57,207 bases of DNA from an uncultured Pedobacter sp. Lineage in GTDB: Bacteria > Bacteroidota > Bacteroidia > Sphingobacteriales > Sphingobacteriaceae. The DNA is taken from contig CALLKE010000132.1 in NCBI GenBank assembly GCA_938008555.1, positions 1 through 57,207 of the forward strand, in the 5' to 3' direction. The position numbers and the translations under genes were made by a program. Shown here piece by piece: positions 25,653 through 34,612 of this stretch (positions within the stretch are counted from its first letter, which is position 1; each line of letters begins with the position of its first letter). A model generated the notes under the pieces. The model saw only the letters and a list, made by a program, of their open reading frames with translations. It was not told where the DNA came from and searched no databases.

Positions 25653-26344
25653 AAAGGCTTCTTTTAGTTGAAGATGATCCCAATTTGGGTATGTTACTGC
25701 AAGATCATTTGCAGTTAAAAGGTGGATTTAAAGTTGTATTGTGTAAAGATGGGGAAGAGGGTTTGACTGTTTTTACAAAAGAACATTTTGATCTATGTAT
25801 TTTGGATGTAATGATGCCCAAAAAAGATGGATTTATGTTGGGCAAGGAAATTAGACAGCTTAATGGACATGTGCCGATTATTTTTGCCACAGCAAAATCA
25901 ATGATTGGAGATAAAACAGAAGCTTTTAATTTAGGTGGGGATGATTATATCACGAAACCATTTAGCATAGAAGAACTGTTGCTACGTATTAACGCTCTGT
26001 TAAGACGTGCTGCCGAAAAAAACACACAGGTAGCAGCGGAATCGCCACCTAGTAAATTTAATATTGGCAGCTACTTATTCGATTATGGTTTGCAATTAGT
26101 GACAAGAGAGAAAAACCAACAAAGGCTTTCTACTAAAGAGGCTGAACTACTACGTTTGCTTTGCTTAAAGAAAAATGATGTGTTGACAAGGGAGGAGGCT
26201 TTAATTACTATTTGGCATGACGATAACTACTTTAACGGGCGTAGTATGGATGTGTTTTTGAGTAAGCTTCGAAAATACCTAAAGGATGATTCTGCTGTGG
26301 AGATTGTGAATGTTCATGGGAAAGGATACAAGCTCTTATGTTAA
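25649..26344 (+). CDS. OmpR-family response regulator
   Basis: The 231-residue protein has a receiver domain with acidic pair near 8-10 (VEDDP), phospho-acceptor Asp53 (ILDVMMPKKDG), Thr/Ser in FATAKS and the KPF lysine. A winged-helix DNA-binding domain follows (about 135-230, LSTKEAELLRLL, GRSMDVFLSKLRKYL, VHGKGYKLL). It overlaps the kinase gene by 4 bases and is its cognate regulator. Target genes are unknown. Confidence 0.96.
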   Translation: MKRLLLVEDDPNLGMLLQDHLQLKGGFKVVLCKDGEEGLTVFTKEHFDLCILDVMMPKKDGFMLGKEIRQLNGHVPIIFATAKSMIGDKTEAFNLGGDDYITKPFSIEELLLRINALLRRAAEKNTQVAAESPPSKFNIGSYLFDYGLQLVTREKNQQRLSTKEAELLRLLCLKKNDVLTREEALITIWHDDNYFNGRSMDVFLSKLRKYLKDDSAVEIVNVHGKGYKLLC

Positions 26345-26345
26345 C

Positions 26346-26518
26346 GGTATATCTCCTCAAGACATCATGGAGTATGTTCAACAAATATGGCTACAACATA
26401 CAAATGTGAGGTATCAGGCTCTAGTACGTGCTTTTCAGCTACACTGGTAGGATGATGGATGTAGAAACAGTCGCAAGATTAGCAGCCTTAGTGGCGAAAT
26501 ATTTTCCAAAATAAATAG
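26346..26518 (+). pseudogene. Small decayed reading frame after the response regulator
   Basis: One frame reads through 26346-26518 except for a TAG at 26448-26450. Upstream of the TAG it has ATG at 26367 and encodes EYVQQIWLQ, YQALVRAFQLHW. Downstream it continues DDGCRNSRKISSLSGEIFSK. The amino-acid composition on both sides looks coding, so a point mutation may have interrupted a short gene. No family is recognised with confidence; it may also be chance. Confidence 0.25.
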
Positions 26519-26582
26519 TTTGATCACTTACTGTGAAGTAAACCTCAAGCATTGGTTGATACTAAGTACGCGGCATGAGTAC

Positions 26583-26590
26583 TATATTTG
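26583..26590 (+). promoter_or_regulatory. -7 box (TATATTTG) of the ahpC gene
   Basis: This exact TAnnTTTG match lies 28 bases before ATG 26619 and one base before ATG 26592. It supports 26619 as the start, since transcription would begin after the 26592 ATG. Confidence 0.5.
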
Positions 26591-26618
26591 CATGCGAATT
26601 AAAACACTGTATAGATTT

Positions 26619-27161
26619 ATGATTACAATAGGGCAAAAATTTCCAGCATTTACTAAAAAGGCAGTAGTAAGCTTAGAAAAAGGGCGAGAATTTGAAGACA
26701 TCAATTCAGCCTATTTTACGAATAATGATAATATATGGACGGTAATGTTCTGGTGGCCGAAGGATTTTACTTTTGTGTGTCCAACAGAAATTGCAGAATT
26801 TAACAAATCATATAGTGCTTTCAATGACCGCGATACTCGCTTAATTGGTGCATCTACTGATTCAGAGTTTGTGCATCTAGCATGGAGAAATAATCACGAT
26901 GATCTACGTGATTTAAAATTCCCGATGCTTGCAGATACGTCAAAGTCATTGGCTGAAGATTTGGGAATTCTAGAGCCTAGCGAAAAAATTGCATACCGTG
27001 CGACATTTATTATTGATCCAACAGGCATTGTTCGCTGGGTATGTGTAAATGATTTGAGTGTTGGCCGTAATGTAAAAGAAGTACTCCGTGTATTAGATGG
27101 CTTGCAAACAGATGAGTTATGCCCATGTAATTGGGAAAAGGGACAAGCCACATTGTCTTAA
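26619..27161 (+). CDS. ahpC: AhpC-type peroxiredoxin
   Basis: From ATG 26619 the protein has 180 residues. The peroxidatic Cys54 is in the FTFVCPTEI motif; a conserved Arg and the ADTSKSLAEDLGI region follow. The C-terminus has DELCPCNWEKG with Cys168 and Cys170, similar to the DELCACNW of M. tuberculosis AhpC, which is recharged by AhpD rather than AhpF. It reduces H2O2, organic peroxides and peroxynitrite. The next gene carries the AhpD motif, supporting this pairing. An alternative upstream start is ATG 26592. Confidence 0.93.
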   Translation: MITIGQKFPAFTKKAVVSLEKGREFEDINSAYFTNNDNIWTVMFWWPKDFTFVCPTEIAEFNKSYSAFNDRDTRLIGASTDSEFVHLAWRNNHDDLRDLKFPMLADTSKSLAEDLGILEPSEKIAYRATFIIDPTGIVRWVCVNDLSVGRNVKEVLRVLDGLQTDELCPCNWEKGQATLS

Positions 27162-27186
27162 AAACAGTAAAGAAAATAGATTTAAT

Positions 27187-27206
27187 CCCCGCTTTGGCGG
27201 GGTTTT
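27187..27206 (+). terminator. Intrinsic terminator between ahpC and the AhpD-like gene
   Basis: CCCCGC and GCGGGG form a perfect 6-bp GC stem around TTTG, followed by TTTT. It lies 25 bases after the ahpC stop and before the AhpD-like ATG, so the downstream gene is either read through at a reduced level or has its own promoter. Confidence 0.8.
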
Positions 27207-27229
27207 CTGTAATTAAAATGTATTAGTCT

Positions 27230-27811
27230 ATGTCAGAAAGCGCAGAAATAATAGCTGATTTATTGTCCAGTATAGGACAAGATATCATCCGAACAGAAAG
27301 TCTAAGTTTACTCGAGCAAGGTGATTCACGTTACCTTCGTGATCTAAAACTCAATTTTAATAGCATGCTCAGTTCAGAGCATTTGAGCCCCAAGGAAATA
27401 GGATTGTTGGGTTTAACGTGTGCTGCTAATCAGGTGAACAAGCCCTTGATCGAATTCTTTGTTACTTTTTCTAAAGAACAAGGTGCAAGTGCTGAAGATA
27501 TTGCTGAGGCTGTTGCTTGTGCTTCCTTGCTAGCGTCTAGCAATGTCTTGTATCGATTCCGTCACTTTACACAAAAAGAAAAATATACTCAGATTCCTGC
27601 TCGTATCCGCATGCAGATTATGATGAATCCGGTTAATGGGAAAGAATTTTTTGAGCTCATGAGTCTGGCTGTGTCGGCAATTAATGGATGTGAATTATGT
27701 GTGAATGCACATGAAGGCTCATTGATTAAAATGGGAACGACTGAGGAGCGGATATTTGATGCTGTGCGTATTGCATCATTGGTCACAGCCACGAGTAAAA
27801 TTATTTTTTAG
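27230..27811 (+). CDS. AhpD-like carboxymuconolactone decarboxylase family protein
   Basis: The 193-residue all-helical protein has the AhpD catalytic motif NGCELCVNAHE (Cys154, Cys157, His161, Glu162), equivalent to the CxxCxxxHE proton relay. Length is close to AhpD (about 175-195). It would re-reduce AhpC through a dithiol relay, ultimately using NADH via lipoylated proteins in the mycobacterial system. It starts 68 bases after ahpC with an intrinsic terminator between. The reductant here is inferred. Confidence 0.9.
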   Translation: MSESAEIIADLLSSIGQDIIRTESLSLLEQGDSRYLRDLKLNFNSMLSSEHLSPKEIGLLGLTCAANQVNKPLIEFFVTFSKEQGASAEDIAEAVACASLLASSNVLYRFRHFTQKEKYTQIPARIRMQIMMNPVNGKEFFELMSLAVSAINGCELCVNAHEGSLIKMGTTEERIFDAVRIASLVTATSKIIF

Positions 27812-27828
27812 ACCACATTATATTTTAG

Positions 27829-28407
27829 CTAACGCTTCCACTTGAAAGTTTTGATCATCACATCAATATCTTTCTTGATAAAATCAAGAACGGGTTGTAT
27901 CGAATCTAATCGTGGACGTTCTCTAAAATATAATGCTCCTCTTAGATAATTTCGGGTACTATCAGTCAGAAAAAACTGTACAGATGATGCAGTATTCCCA
28001 TCAATAGAGTAAAGTATTCCATAAACGTTTTTATTGGGGTATGAAATAAATCCTTCGTCAATGGCCGTGGCTTTTGAGGTATGTTTGAAAGCAAATGTCC
28101 GAGCATCCTCAATGAGCTCATTAAACATTTTTTTAGAATGGATAGCTTGGTAACTGAGGTGAATTTTCCCATTCATTTGTGGATAGTTCACATCTAGCCA
28201 GCAAGGTTTAATCACACCAGAACTATCGGGAGCAATTGTCGCATATATTGGATAATCGAACGTGTATGGGCAGTCGCCGTGATAGGTTTGATAGCTTTTG
28301 GGAGGAAATGGTATTCTGAAATATCCACGAGGTTTAGGGGTATAATTGGTAGTACAGGAGACCATCAATCCAATCAATAATAATGCGATGATGTATAATG
28401 TTTTCAT
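27829..28407 (-). CDS. gldD: Gliding motility lipoprotein GldD
   Basis: The 192-residue lipoprotein has a lipobox LMVSC with Cys18. The mature part matches GldD: TPKPRGYFRIPFPPKSY, then CPYTFDYPIYATI, PCWLDVNYP, KIHLSYQ and a C-terminal DIDVMIKTFKWKR. GldD is needed for gliding and associated T9SS function in flavobacteria, although its biochemical role is unclear. It is 4 bases downstream of aroE on the same strand. It faces the AhpD-like gene convergently with 17 bases between. Confidence 0.93.
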   Translation of the reverse strand: MKTLYIIALLLIGLMVSCTTNYTPKPRGYFRIPFPPKSYQTYHGDCPYTFDYPIYATIAPDSSGVIKPCWLDVNYPQMNGKIHLSYQAIHSKKMFNELIEDARTFAFKHTSKATAIDEGFISYPNKNVYGILYSIDGNTASSVQFFLTDSTRNYLRGALYFRERPRLDSIQPVLDFIKKDIDVMIKTFKWKR

Positions 28408-28411
28408 TCTT

Positions 28412-29194
28412 TTAGCTGTTCCAGATTTCCCATGCTTTTTCTGCCTGCAGATGCAGCATCTCTAATCCATTTTTGCTTGCCGCACCTTTGGCAGCACCTT
28501 GTTTTAAAAAAGCAGTTTCTTGAGGGTTATATACAAGATCATATAATAGATGCCATTTGGTTAGATATTGGTATGGGATATCGGGGCATTCCTCCACTTG
28601 GGGGAAAGTGCCTAGCGGAGTTGTATTGATGATGAGTGTATGTTCCTCTAATATTGCTTGGTTAAGCTGATCATAACTGTAATTTCTACCTTTTCCTTTT
28701 CTAGATACAAAGCGATAATCAATATTTAATAATTCAAGTACATATGCGATTGCTCTAGATGCGCCACCATTGCCTAAGATTAATGCTTTTTGATGATGTT
28801 TATGTAAAAGTGGTTTTAAGGAATGTTCAAAGCCAAAAGCATCTGTATTATATCCTTCTAAGTGAACCTCTGAGGAAGATATCTCACCCGTAAAAAAAGC
28901 ATCTAGAGGTTGCTTTTTGACAATTTTAACACAGTTCACAGCATCAATAGCTCTAGCTGCGGGATCTAATTTATTCATGAAATAAATCACACCAATTTTG
29001 TGTGGAATGGTCACATTAAGCCCACAAAGGTCAGGGTTGGCTCTAATTAACCCAGGGAAATCGCTCAAACTTGGGAGTGAGAAAGACTCATATATGCACT
29101 CGTCTTGTAAATTTTCTCGTTCAAATTTTTCAGTAAAATATTCTTGAGAGAAAGAATGGGTAAGAGGATAACCTATTAAACCATATTTTTTCAT
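28412..29194 (-). CDS. aroE: Shikimate dehydrogenase
   Basis: The 260-residue enzyme reduces 3-dehydroshikimate with NADPH for aromatic amino acid synthesis. It has the substrate-binding start GLIGYPLTHSFSQ, the NVTIPHK motif with catalytic Lys66, EGYNTDAFGF (conserved Asp) and the nucleotide-binding LGNGGASRAIAYVL. Slightly short but normal for Bacteroidota. Only 4 bases separate it from gldD, so they probably share a transcript. Confidence 0.96.
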   Translation of the reverse strand: MKKYGLIGYPLTHSFSQEYFTEKFERENLQDECIYESFSLPSLSDFPGLIRANPDLCGLNVTIPHKIGVIYFMNKLDPAARAIDAVNCVKIVKKQPLDAFFTGEISSSEVHLEGYNTDAFGFEHSLKPLLHKHHQKALILGNGGASRAIAYVLELLNIDYRFVSRKGKGRNYSYDQLNQAILEEHTLIINTTPLGTFPQVEECPDIPYQYLTKWHLLYDLVYNPQETAFLKQGAAKGAASKNGLEMLHLQAEKAWEIWNS

Positions 29195-29525
29195 GTTTAT
29201 AATTTATTTTTTAATGGGCATGAGGCTATCAGAAATGAGTCAACTCAAGCATTCATAGATTGTGATCGCTCATGATAATTCCATCATCTTTTTGGGTCCT
29301 ATATGATTTTGTTTTTGATGAAAAGGGGATATGTAATGGCGAAACAAATGTATCAAATGGAATAGATATTGTCACCAGGTTTTTTTAATGGATATTTATC
29401 TTTGGAGCTCTTTTGGAAGATTGCTAGTTCTTTTTTAATAAAAAACATATTGGGGTGATTGAAGATGGGGCCAATATTTTGAAGTAAAATCTGTATACCG
29501 ACGTTAAACCTTAAAATTAAATCGA
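29195..29525. other. 331-bp gap between divergent aroE and PafA-like genes
   Basis: AT-rich sequence separates the two divergent genes. I see no convincing reading frame, no exact TAnnTTTG box and no strong hairpin. It presumably holds both promoters. The last about 70 bases before the PafA-like ATG contain CAATATTTTG, one base short of a -7 box. Confidence 0.5.
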
Positions 29526-31175
29526 ATGAAACTTAGATGTTTTCTCTTGGTGATGGCTGCTGCCATGATCGGCTCAGTAAAAGCTCAAACAAAAAGCCAG
29601 CAAGGTAGCACAGCTCTGCCACGACCTAAATTAGTAGTTGGAATTGTTGTTGATCAAATGCGTTGGGATTTCCTCTATCGTTATTACGATCGTTATGAAA
29701 TGGGTGGCTTTAAACGCTTGCTGAATGAGGGTTTCAGTTGTGAGAATACAAACATTGACTATGTTCCAACAATTACAGCTGTTGGGCATAGCTCAATCTA
29801 TACAGGTTCTATTCCTGCCATACATGGTATTACTGGGAATGATTTTATTATACAAGCGACTGGGAAATCTGTCTATTGTACAGGAGATACTTCTGTCCGA
29901 ACAGTGGGTAGTACATCTAGTGCAGGTTTGATGTCACCTCGTAATTTGTTGGTAAGTACATTAACGGATGAACTAAAACTAGCGACTAATTTTAGATCGA
30001 AAGTGATTGGGATTGCTTTGAAAGATCGGGGTGGTATTTTACCTGCAGGACATGTTCCAAATGCAGCTTATTGGTTTGATGATGTGACAGGGAATTGGAT
30101 TACAAGTACCTATTATATGAAAGATCTACCCGATTGGGTAAAACAATTCAATTCGGCCAGACATGTGGAAAAGTACTTAAAGCAAAATTGGAACACACTC
30201 TATCCGATTGATACCTATATTCAGAGCTTCCCAGATAATAATCCGTACGAAGGGAAATTTGCAATGGCGAGTGCGCCTATACTTCCTGTCAAGACTTCGG
30301 AAATGTTCAGCGAAAACTTCAGTATTATTCGAAACACTCCTTATGGAAACTCAGTCACTTTAGACATGGCTAAAGCGGTTTTGGATCATGAGAAATTAGG
30401 ACAAAATACAGTCCCCGACTTTTTAGCCATTAGTCTGTCATCGACGGATTATATTGGCCATCAGTTCGGGCCGAATTCTGTCGAAATAGAGGATACATAC
30501 CTGCGCTTAGACCGTGATTTATCTGCTTTTTTCAAATACCTGGACGCTAAAATTGGTAAGGGAAATTATACTGTTTTTCTGACAGCTGACCATGGTGCTG
30601 CCCACAATGCTCAGCTATTAGTCGATAAGAATATCTCAGCAGGCTTTTTTAATGGTGGCCAAGTTTTAAAAGATTTAAATACCATCCTAGAAACAAAATA
30701 TAAGATCGCGTCCTTGGTTCTGGGCTTTGGAAATTATCAAGTCAACTTAAATAATACTGTAATTGCCAAAAACAATTTAAAAGAAGATGATATCGTCTCA
30801 GATTGTATCCAATTCTTAAAAACACAAACAGGTATTGCTACTGTAGTGGATATGAAAAATATTCAAGAGGCATCTATCCCAGATGCTTTGCGTGGACGAA
30901 TCGAAAATGGATATCATCCAGAGCGAAGCGGGGCAATACAGCTCGTAACAAAACCAGGATGGTATCAGTGGTATGGTTATACGGGAACCACTCATGGGTC
31001 GTGGTATCCGTATGATACACATATTCCACTATTATTTATGGGTTGGGGAATTAAACAAGGGAAATCAACTAAGTCATTTCATATGACAGATATTGCACCC
31101 ACAGTTTCTGCCCTTTTACATATTCAGGCTCCGAATGGATCCATTGGAAAGGTGATTGCTGAAGTGCTGAAATAG
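29526..31175 (+). CDS. PafA-like alkaline phosphatase family protein
   Basis: The 549-residue protein has a signal peptide ending at VKAQ (about residue 21). The alkaline phosphatase superfamily fold follows: GIVVDQMRWDFL (metal Asp), PTITAVGHSSIYTGS with a Thr nucleophile as in flavobacterial PafA, SSTDYIGHQFGPNS (Asp/His) and TADHGAA (Asp-His). A C-terminal YGYTGTTHGSWYPYD segment supplies the last His. PafA enzymes are periplasmic phosphomonoesterases with broad substrate range, often not repressed by phosphate. Confidence 0.9.
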   Translation: MKLRCFLLVMAAAMIGSVKAQTKSQQGSTALPRPKLVVGIVVDQMRWDFLYRYYDRYEMGGFKRLLNEGFSCENTNIDYVPTITAVGHSSIYTGSIPAIHGITGNDFIIQATGKSVYCTGDTSVRTVGSTSSAGLMSPRNLLVSTLTDELKLATNFRSKVIGIALKDRGGILPAGHVPNAAYWFDDVTGNWITSTYYMKDLPDWVKQFNSARHVEKYLKQNWNTLYPIDTYIQSFPDNNPYEGKFAMASAPILPVKTSEMFSENFSIIRNTPYGNSVTLDMAKAVLDHEKLGQNTVPDFLAISLSSTDYIGHQFGPNSVEIEDTYLRLDRDLSAFFKYLDAKIGKGNYTVFLTADHGAAHNAQLLVDKNISAGFFNGGQVLKDLNTILETKYKIASLVLGFGNYQVNLNNTVIAKNNLKEDDIVSDCIQFLKTQTGIATVVDMKNIQEASIPDALRGRIENGYHPERSGAIQLVTKPGWYQWYGYTGTTHGSWYPYDTHIPLLFMGWGIKQGKSTKSFHMTDIAPTVSALLHIQAPNGSIGKVIAEVLK

Positions 31176-31219
31176 AGTTCAATTACAATATCAGAGATTT
31201 TTGTAGAATGATTTAATTA

Positions 31220-31786
31220 ATGTCATCACATCATATCGTACGTGAAAAGCAGGAACCTGCTTTACTGATTTTAGATCTAGCTCATTTTAATGGGGAGCTT
31301 TTGGGCCAAATTCTGGAATGGAGCCCAGCTGTTTTTGCAACAAATTCATCCTATGAGGAGATAAATTCGTTAGGTATAAAAGTGGATTTTGTTTTCGCAC
31401 CCGAATCCAATCTCGATGTACAAGAGCATACGAAAATAATTGTTTGCTCTGGTGATATATTAGAAGGTGCTTTGAAATACTTGGTAACTGAAGAGTATCC
31501 TGCTGTCAATATTATTACCAATTCATTCTATTTAAAAGACTATGTTTTATTCGTCGATTTGATTGATTTGGTAGTTTTTGTTGGTAGCAGGAAGATTTTT
31601 CCTGTACGTTCTGGATTTAGTAAGTGGCAAGTGGCTAACAAGGAGATTAGTTTAATGCATCCGGTGAATGTAAACACCTTTGGTTTGTGGGAGCTGGAAA
31701 GTCAGGTATTCAAAACAGAAAAAGACGGCTTTTATGGATTTACTTTTGAACAGCCCTCTGTTTTCATCTCTGAAGAGATAAGCTAG
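31220..31786 (+). CDS. Thiamine pyrophosphokinase-like protein (uncertain)
   Basis: The 188-residue protein begins MSSHHIVREKQEPALLIL and has an alpha/beta pattern with WSPAVFATNSSYEEINSLGIKVDFVFAPE, resembling the N-terminal nucleotide domain of thiamine pyrophosphokinase-like proteins of Bacteroidota. Typical TPK metal and thiamine motifs (GGxxGR-like) are not evident, so it may be non-catalytic or have another role. It follows the PafA-like gene by 44 bases and is convergent with rarA. Confidence 0.45.
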   Translation: MSSHHIVREKQEPALLILDLAHFNGELLGQILEWSPAVFATNSSYEEINSLGIKVDFVFAPESNLDVQEHTKIIVCSGDILEGALKYLVTEEYPAVNIITNSFYLKDYVLFVDLIDLVVFVGSRKIFPVRSGFSKWQVANKEISLMHPVNVNTFGLWELESQVFKTEKDGFYGFTFEQPSVFISEEIS

Positions 31787-31831
31787 AGCTACTTATAGAT
31801 GAAAAGTTAAAAGGGTATTTCATGCGATGAA

Positions 31832-33112
31832 TTAATAGTTGTATTTGTTTTTCCAAAGCGCTTTTAAGCGTTCACGTAGTTTCTCTTCGGCTGCATTGTG
31901 GCCAGGTTGATACAGTGTAGTTCCGCTCAACTGTTCTGGAAAATATTCCTGTTCTGAAAAATTGTTTTGATAGGCATGGGCGTATTGATATTCTTTCCCA
32001 TAGCCTATATTTTTCATCAGTTTGGTGGGTGCATTTCGAAGATGTAGCGGAACAGACTGGTCTCCTGTCCGGGCAACCAGCTCTTGAGCTTTACTAATTG
32101 CTTCATAGCTGGCGTTGCTTTTAGCTGATGATGCCAGAAAAATAACAGTTTGGGATAATATGATTCGTGCTTCTGGCCATCCAATCACATTTACTGATTG
32201 GAAACACGTATTTGCTAAAAGGAGCGCATTGGGATTGGCATTGCCAATATCTTCCGAAGCGAGGATGAGTAGGCGTCTAGCAATGAATAGTGGATCCTCT
32301 CCTCCAGCAATCATTCGTGCTAACCAATATACAGCAGCATTAGGATCACTTCCGCGTATAGATTTGATAAAAGCAGAGATGATATCGTAATGCTGCTCGC
32401 CAGTTTTATCATACAGGGCCATATTTTGTTGCACCTGCTGTGTTACCAAGGTATTGGTGATGGTTAATTTAGGTTGATTGGCTGCATTGACGACTAGTTC
32501 TAATACATTGAGCAATTTTCGCCCATCTCCTCCTGAAAGGCGGAACAAGGCTTCGTATTCTTTGATCTTGATCTGTTTTTTGCTCAGAAATTCATCTTCT
32601 TTTATAGCCTTATTTAAAAGACTTGTTAGATCGGCCTCGCTCAAAGGTTTAAGAATATAAACTTGGCACCGCGAAAGTAGGGGAGAGATTACTTCAAAAG
32701 AAGGATTTTCGGTAGTAGCACCAATTAAGGTAATTAAGCCGCGTTCTACAGCTCCTAATAAAGAGTCTTGCTGCGATTTAGAGAAGCGATGAATCTCATC
32801 GATAAATAATATGGGTAAATCTTCGTCCTCTTCTTTAATTTTTGTTGCCTTTTCGATGACTTCACGGATATCTTTAACACCTGAGTTGATTGCACTCAAG
32901 TTAAAAAATGGTCGGTGAAGCTGCTTTGAAATAATAAAAGCCAGTGTTGTTTTTCCAACTCCAGGTGGTCCCCACAAGATGAGCGATGGAAGGTGACCCC
33001 CTTCAATCACTTTTCGAAGAATAGAGCCTTCCCCGACTAAGTGCTCTTGACCAACATATTCGTTGAGCGTAACTGGGCGCATCCGTTCTGCTAGGGGTGG
33101 AATATGTGCCAT
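31832..33112 (-). CDS. rarA: Replication-associated recombination protein A (AAA+ ATPase)
   Basis: The 426-residue RarA/MgsA/WRNIP1 family protein starts PLAERMRPVTLNEYVGQEHL. It has Walker A GPPGVGKTT (48-56), Walker B ILFIDEIHRF (101-110), sensor 1 GATTENPSFE and the sensor 2/arginine region, followed by the tetramerisation domain with RLLILASEDIGNANP. It acts at stalled replication forks with SSB and RecA. Length is typical. Confidence 0.96.
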   Translation of the reverse strand: MAHIPPLAERMRPVTLNEYVGQEHLVGEGSILRKVIEGGHLPSLILWGPPGVGKTTLAFIISKQLHRPFFNLSAINSGVKDIREVIEKATKIKEEDEDLPILFIDEIHRFSKSQQDSLLGAVERGLITLIGATTENPSFEVISPLLSRCQVYILKPLSEADLTSLLNKAIKEDEFLSKKQIKIKEYEALFRLSGGDGRKLLNVLELVVNAANQPKLTITNTLVTQQVQQNMALYDKTGEQHYDIISAFIKSIRGSDPNAAVYWLARMIAGGEDPLFIARRLLILASEDIGNANPNALLLANTCFQSVNVIGWPEARIILSQTVIFLASSAKSNASYEAISKAQELVARTGDQSVPLHLRNAPTKLMKNIGYGKEYQYAHAYQNNFSEQEYFPEQLSGTTLYQPGHNAAEEKLRERLKALWKNKYNY

Positions 33113-33184
33113 AAGTATGAGTTAATATTAGCTAATTCGAAGTGGATAAATGGGGGCTGATTGTTTATGCGGGTAGGATTGAAT

Positions 33185-33232
33185 CAATCTGTCTAGATGT
33201 AGGATTTAGATTTATTAGATCCAGACAGATTG
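33185..33232 (-). terminator. Long hairpin after the VOC gene
   Basis: CAATCTGTCT (33185-33194) and AGACAGATTG (33223-33232) form a perfect 10-bp stem around 28 bases that can pair partly. It starts 7 bases after the VOC stop codon (minus strand), consistent with a terminator. Confidence 0.45.
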
Positions 33233-33238
33233 GACATA

Positions 33239-33634
33239 TTACTTGCTTGAGTGAAGTGCTACTGTATTTCCTTCCGTGTCTGTGAAAAATGCCATGTAAC
33301 CTATTTCTTCAGTTATCAGTTTTTTAGGCATATTGATTTTGCCACCAGCTTTCTCAATCCGATCTTGAACGAGCTTTAGGTCAGGGTTTGCGTTCAAGTA
33401 AATGATAGCCCCTTTTGCACTTGGATGATGCATCTCACTTTGCACCAGTGCTCCACCAATGGATCCATTCATTCCATCTGGAGGAAACATGGCCATTTTC
33501 ATCTCACCCATATTGGCCGGAATCATTTTGATGTCAAAAATCGTTTCATAAAATTTTGTTGCTCTTGAAAGATTTGCTACCGCGATTTCAAACCAATTTA
33601 AGGCATTGGTATCTGCACTCATTTTTTTGTTCAT
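33239..33634 (-). CDS. VOC family protein (glyoxalase-like)
   Basis: The 131-residue protein has two beta-alpha-beta-beta-beta units of the vicinal oxygen chelate fold: NWFEIAVANLSRATKFYETIFDIKM at the start and IGYMAFFTDTEGNTVALHS at the end, with a metal-type Glu in the last strand region. The exact reaction (for example dioxygenase, lactoylglutathione lyase or resistance) cannot be inferred. ATG at 33634 or 33622 may be used. Confidence 0.8.
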   Translation of the reverse strand: MNKKMSADTNALNWFEIAVANLSRATKFYETIFDIKMIPANMGEMKMAMFPPDGMNGSIGGALVQSEMHHPSAKGAIIYLNANPDLKLVQDRIEKAGGKINMPKKLITEEIGYMAFFTDTEGNTVALHSSK

Positions 33635-33726
33635 TTTTTCGATTTTTTTCTACTAATATCGATAGAATTTATTTTGAAAGTGCGGGGCTAAAAAGTGGGG
33701 TTAAAATTTAAATAAGCTGTGAAAAT

Positions 33727-33761
33727 AAAAAAGGCTTCAATATTTCGTTGAAGCCTTTTTT
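33727..33761. terminator. Perfect 14-bp bidirectional terminator
   Basis: AAAAAAGGCTTCAA (33727-33740) and TTGAAGCCTTTTTT (33748-33761) flank a 7-base loop. T-runs occur on both strands. It lies downstream of the minus-strand gldA-like gene. Confidence 0.8.
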
Positions 33762-33814
33762 ATTTTAAAAAGTGAATTTCTTAGAAAGAATATCACACTT
33801 CCGCTAGATTAAGG

Positions 33815-34525
33815 CTAGCTGCTGGTTGTCATCATGAAAATATCTTCCAGCGTTTTTCCACTGTATACTTGCTTTAGGTCAAGTATAGGGTGATTGGCTA
33901 CGATGTGTCCCTTGTTGATAATCACAACTTGATCGCAAATAGCATCTACCTCTTGCATGATATGAGTGGATAGGATGACTGTTTTTGTTTTGCCCAAATC
34001 TTTGATGAGTTTTCGAATGCTGATAATCTGATTTGGATCAAGCCCGGAAGTGGGTTCATCTAAAATGAGTATTTGAGGATCGTGTAAGATGGCTTGTGCC
34101 AAACCAACTCGTTGTCGATAGCCTTTAGAAAGATCTGTTATCTTTTTATGTTTCTCATCGCCCAAGCCTACTTGTTCAATTACATCTGCGATGCGTTGCT
34201 TTTTGTTCGTAATCTGATGAATGTCGGCTATAAAATGGAGGGACTCTTGAACATATAAATCGAGATATAAGGGATTGTGTTCGGGTAAATAGCCCACTAT
34301 ACGACGGACCTCCATGGATTTCTCCATGATATCGAGCCCACAAATATTTGCCGATCCTGATGTCGGTGGAATAAAGCAGGCCAGTATTTTCATGGTGGTT
34401 GATTTACCTGCTCCATTAGGTCCCAAGAAGCCCAGTATTTTACCTGCTTCAGCTGTAAATGAAATTTGATCTACCGCTTTTTGTTTGCCGTATATTTTGC
34501 TTAGCTGATTGACTTGTATACTCAT
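33815..34525 (-). CDS. gldA: GldA-like gliding motility ABC transporter ATP-binding protein
   Basis: The 236-residue ATPase starts MSIQVNQLSKIYGKQKAVDQ and has Walker A GPNGAGKS (35-42), signature region LSKGYRQRVGLAQA, Walker B LILDEPTSGLD and the H-loop STHIMQEV. Sequence and size match GldA, the ATPase that works with membrane subunits GldF/GldG in gliding bacteroidotes. The permease genes are not in this window, so another ABC-2 exporter is possible. A terminator follows. Confidence 0.8.
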   Translation of the reverse strand: MSIQVNQLSKIYGKQKAVDQISFTAEAGKILGFLGPNGAGKSTTMKILACFIPPTSGSANICGLDIMEKSMEVRRIVGYLPEHNPLYLDLYVQESLHFIADIHQITNKKQRIADVIEQVGLGDEKHKKITDLSKGYRQRVGLAQAILHDPQILILDEPTSGLDPNQIISIRKLIKDLGKTKTVILSTHIMQEVDAICDQVVIINKGHIVANHPILDLKQVYSGKTLEDIFMMTTSS

Positions 34526-34598
34526 GAATACACTGAAAAATAAATTTACCTCCTAGAGAATAATCGCAAATTAATAAATCAACAAGTATAAATCGCCT

Positions 34599-34606
34599 TA
34601 TATTTG
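34599..34606 (+). promoter_or_regulatory. -7 box (TATATTTG) of glyS
   Basis: This exact TAnnTTTG match ends 6 bases before ATG 34613. The transcript would start almost at the start codon. Confidence 0.5.
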
Positions 34607-34612
34607 CGCCTT

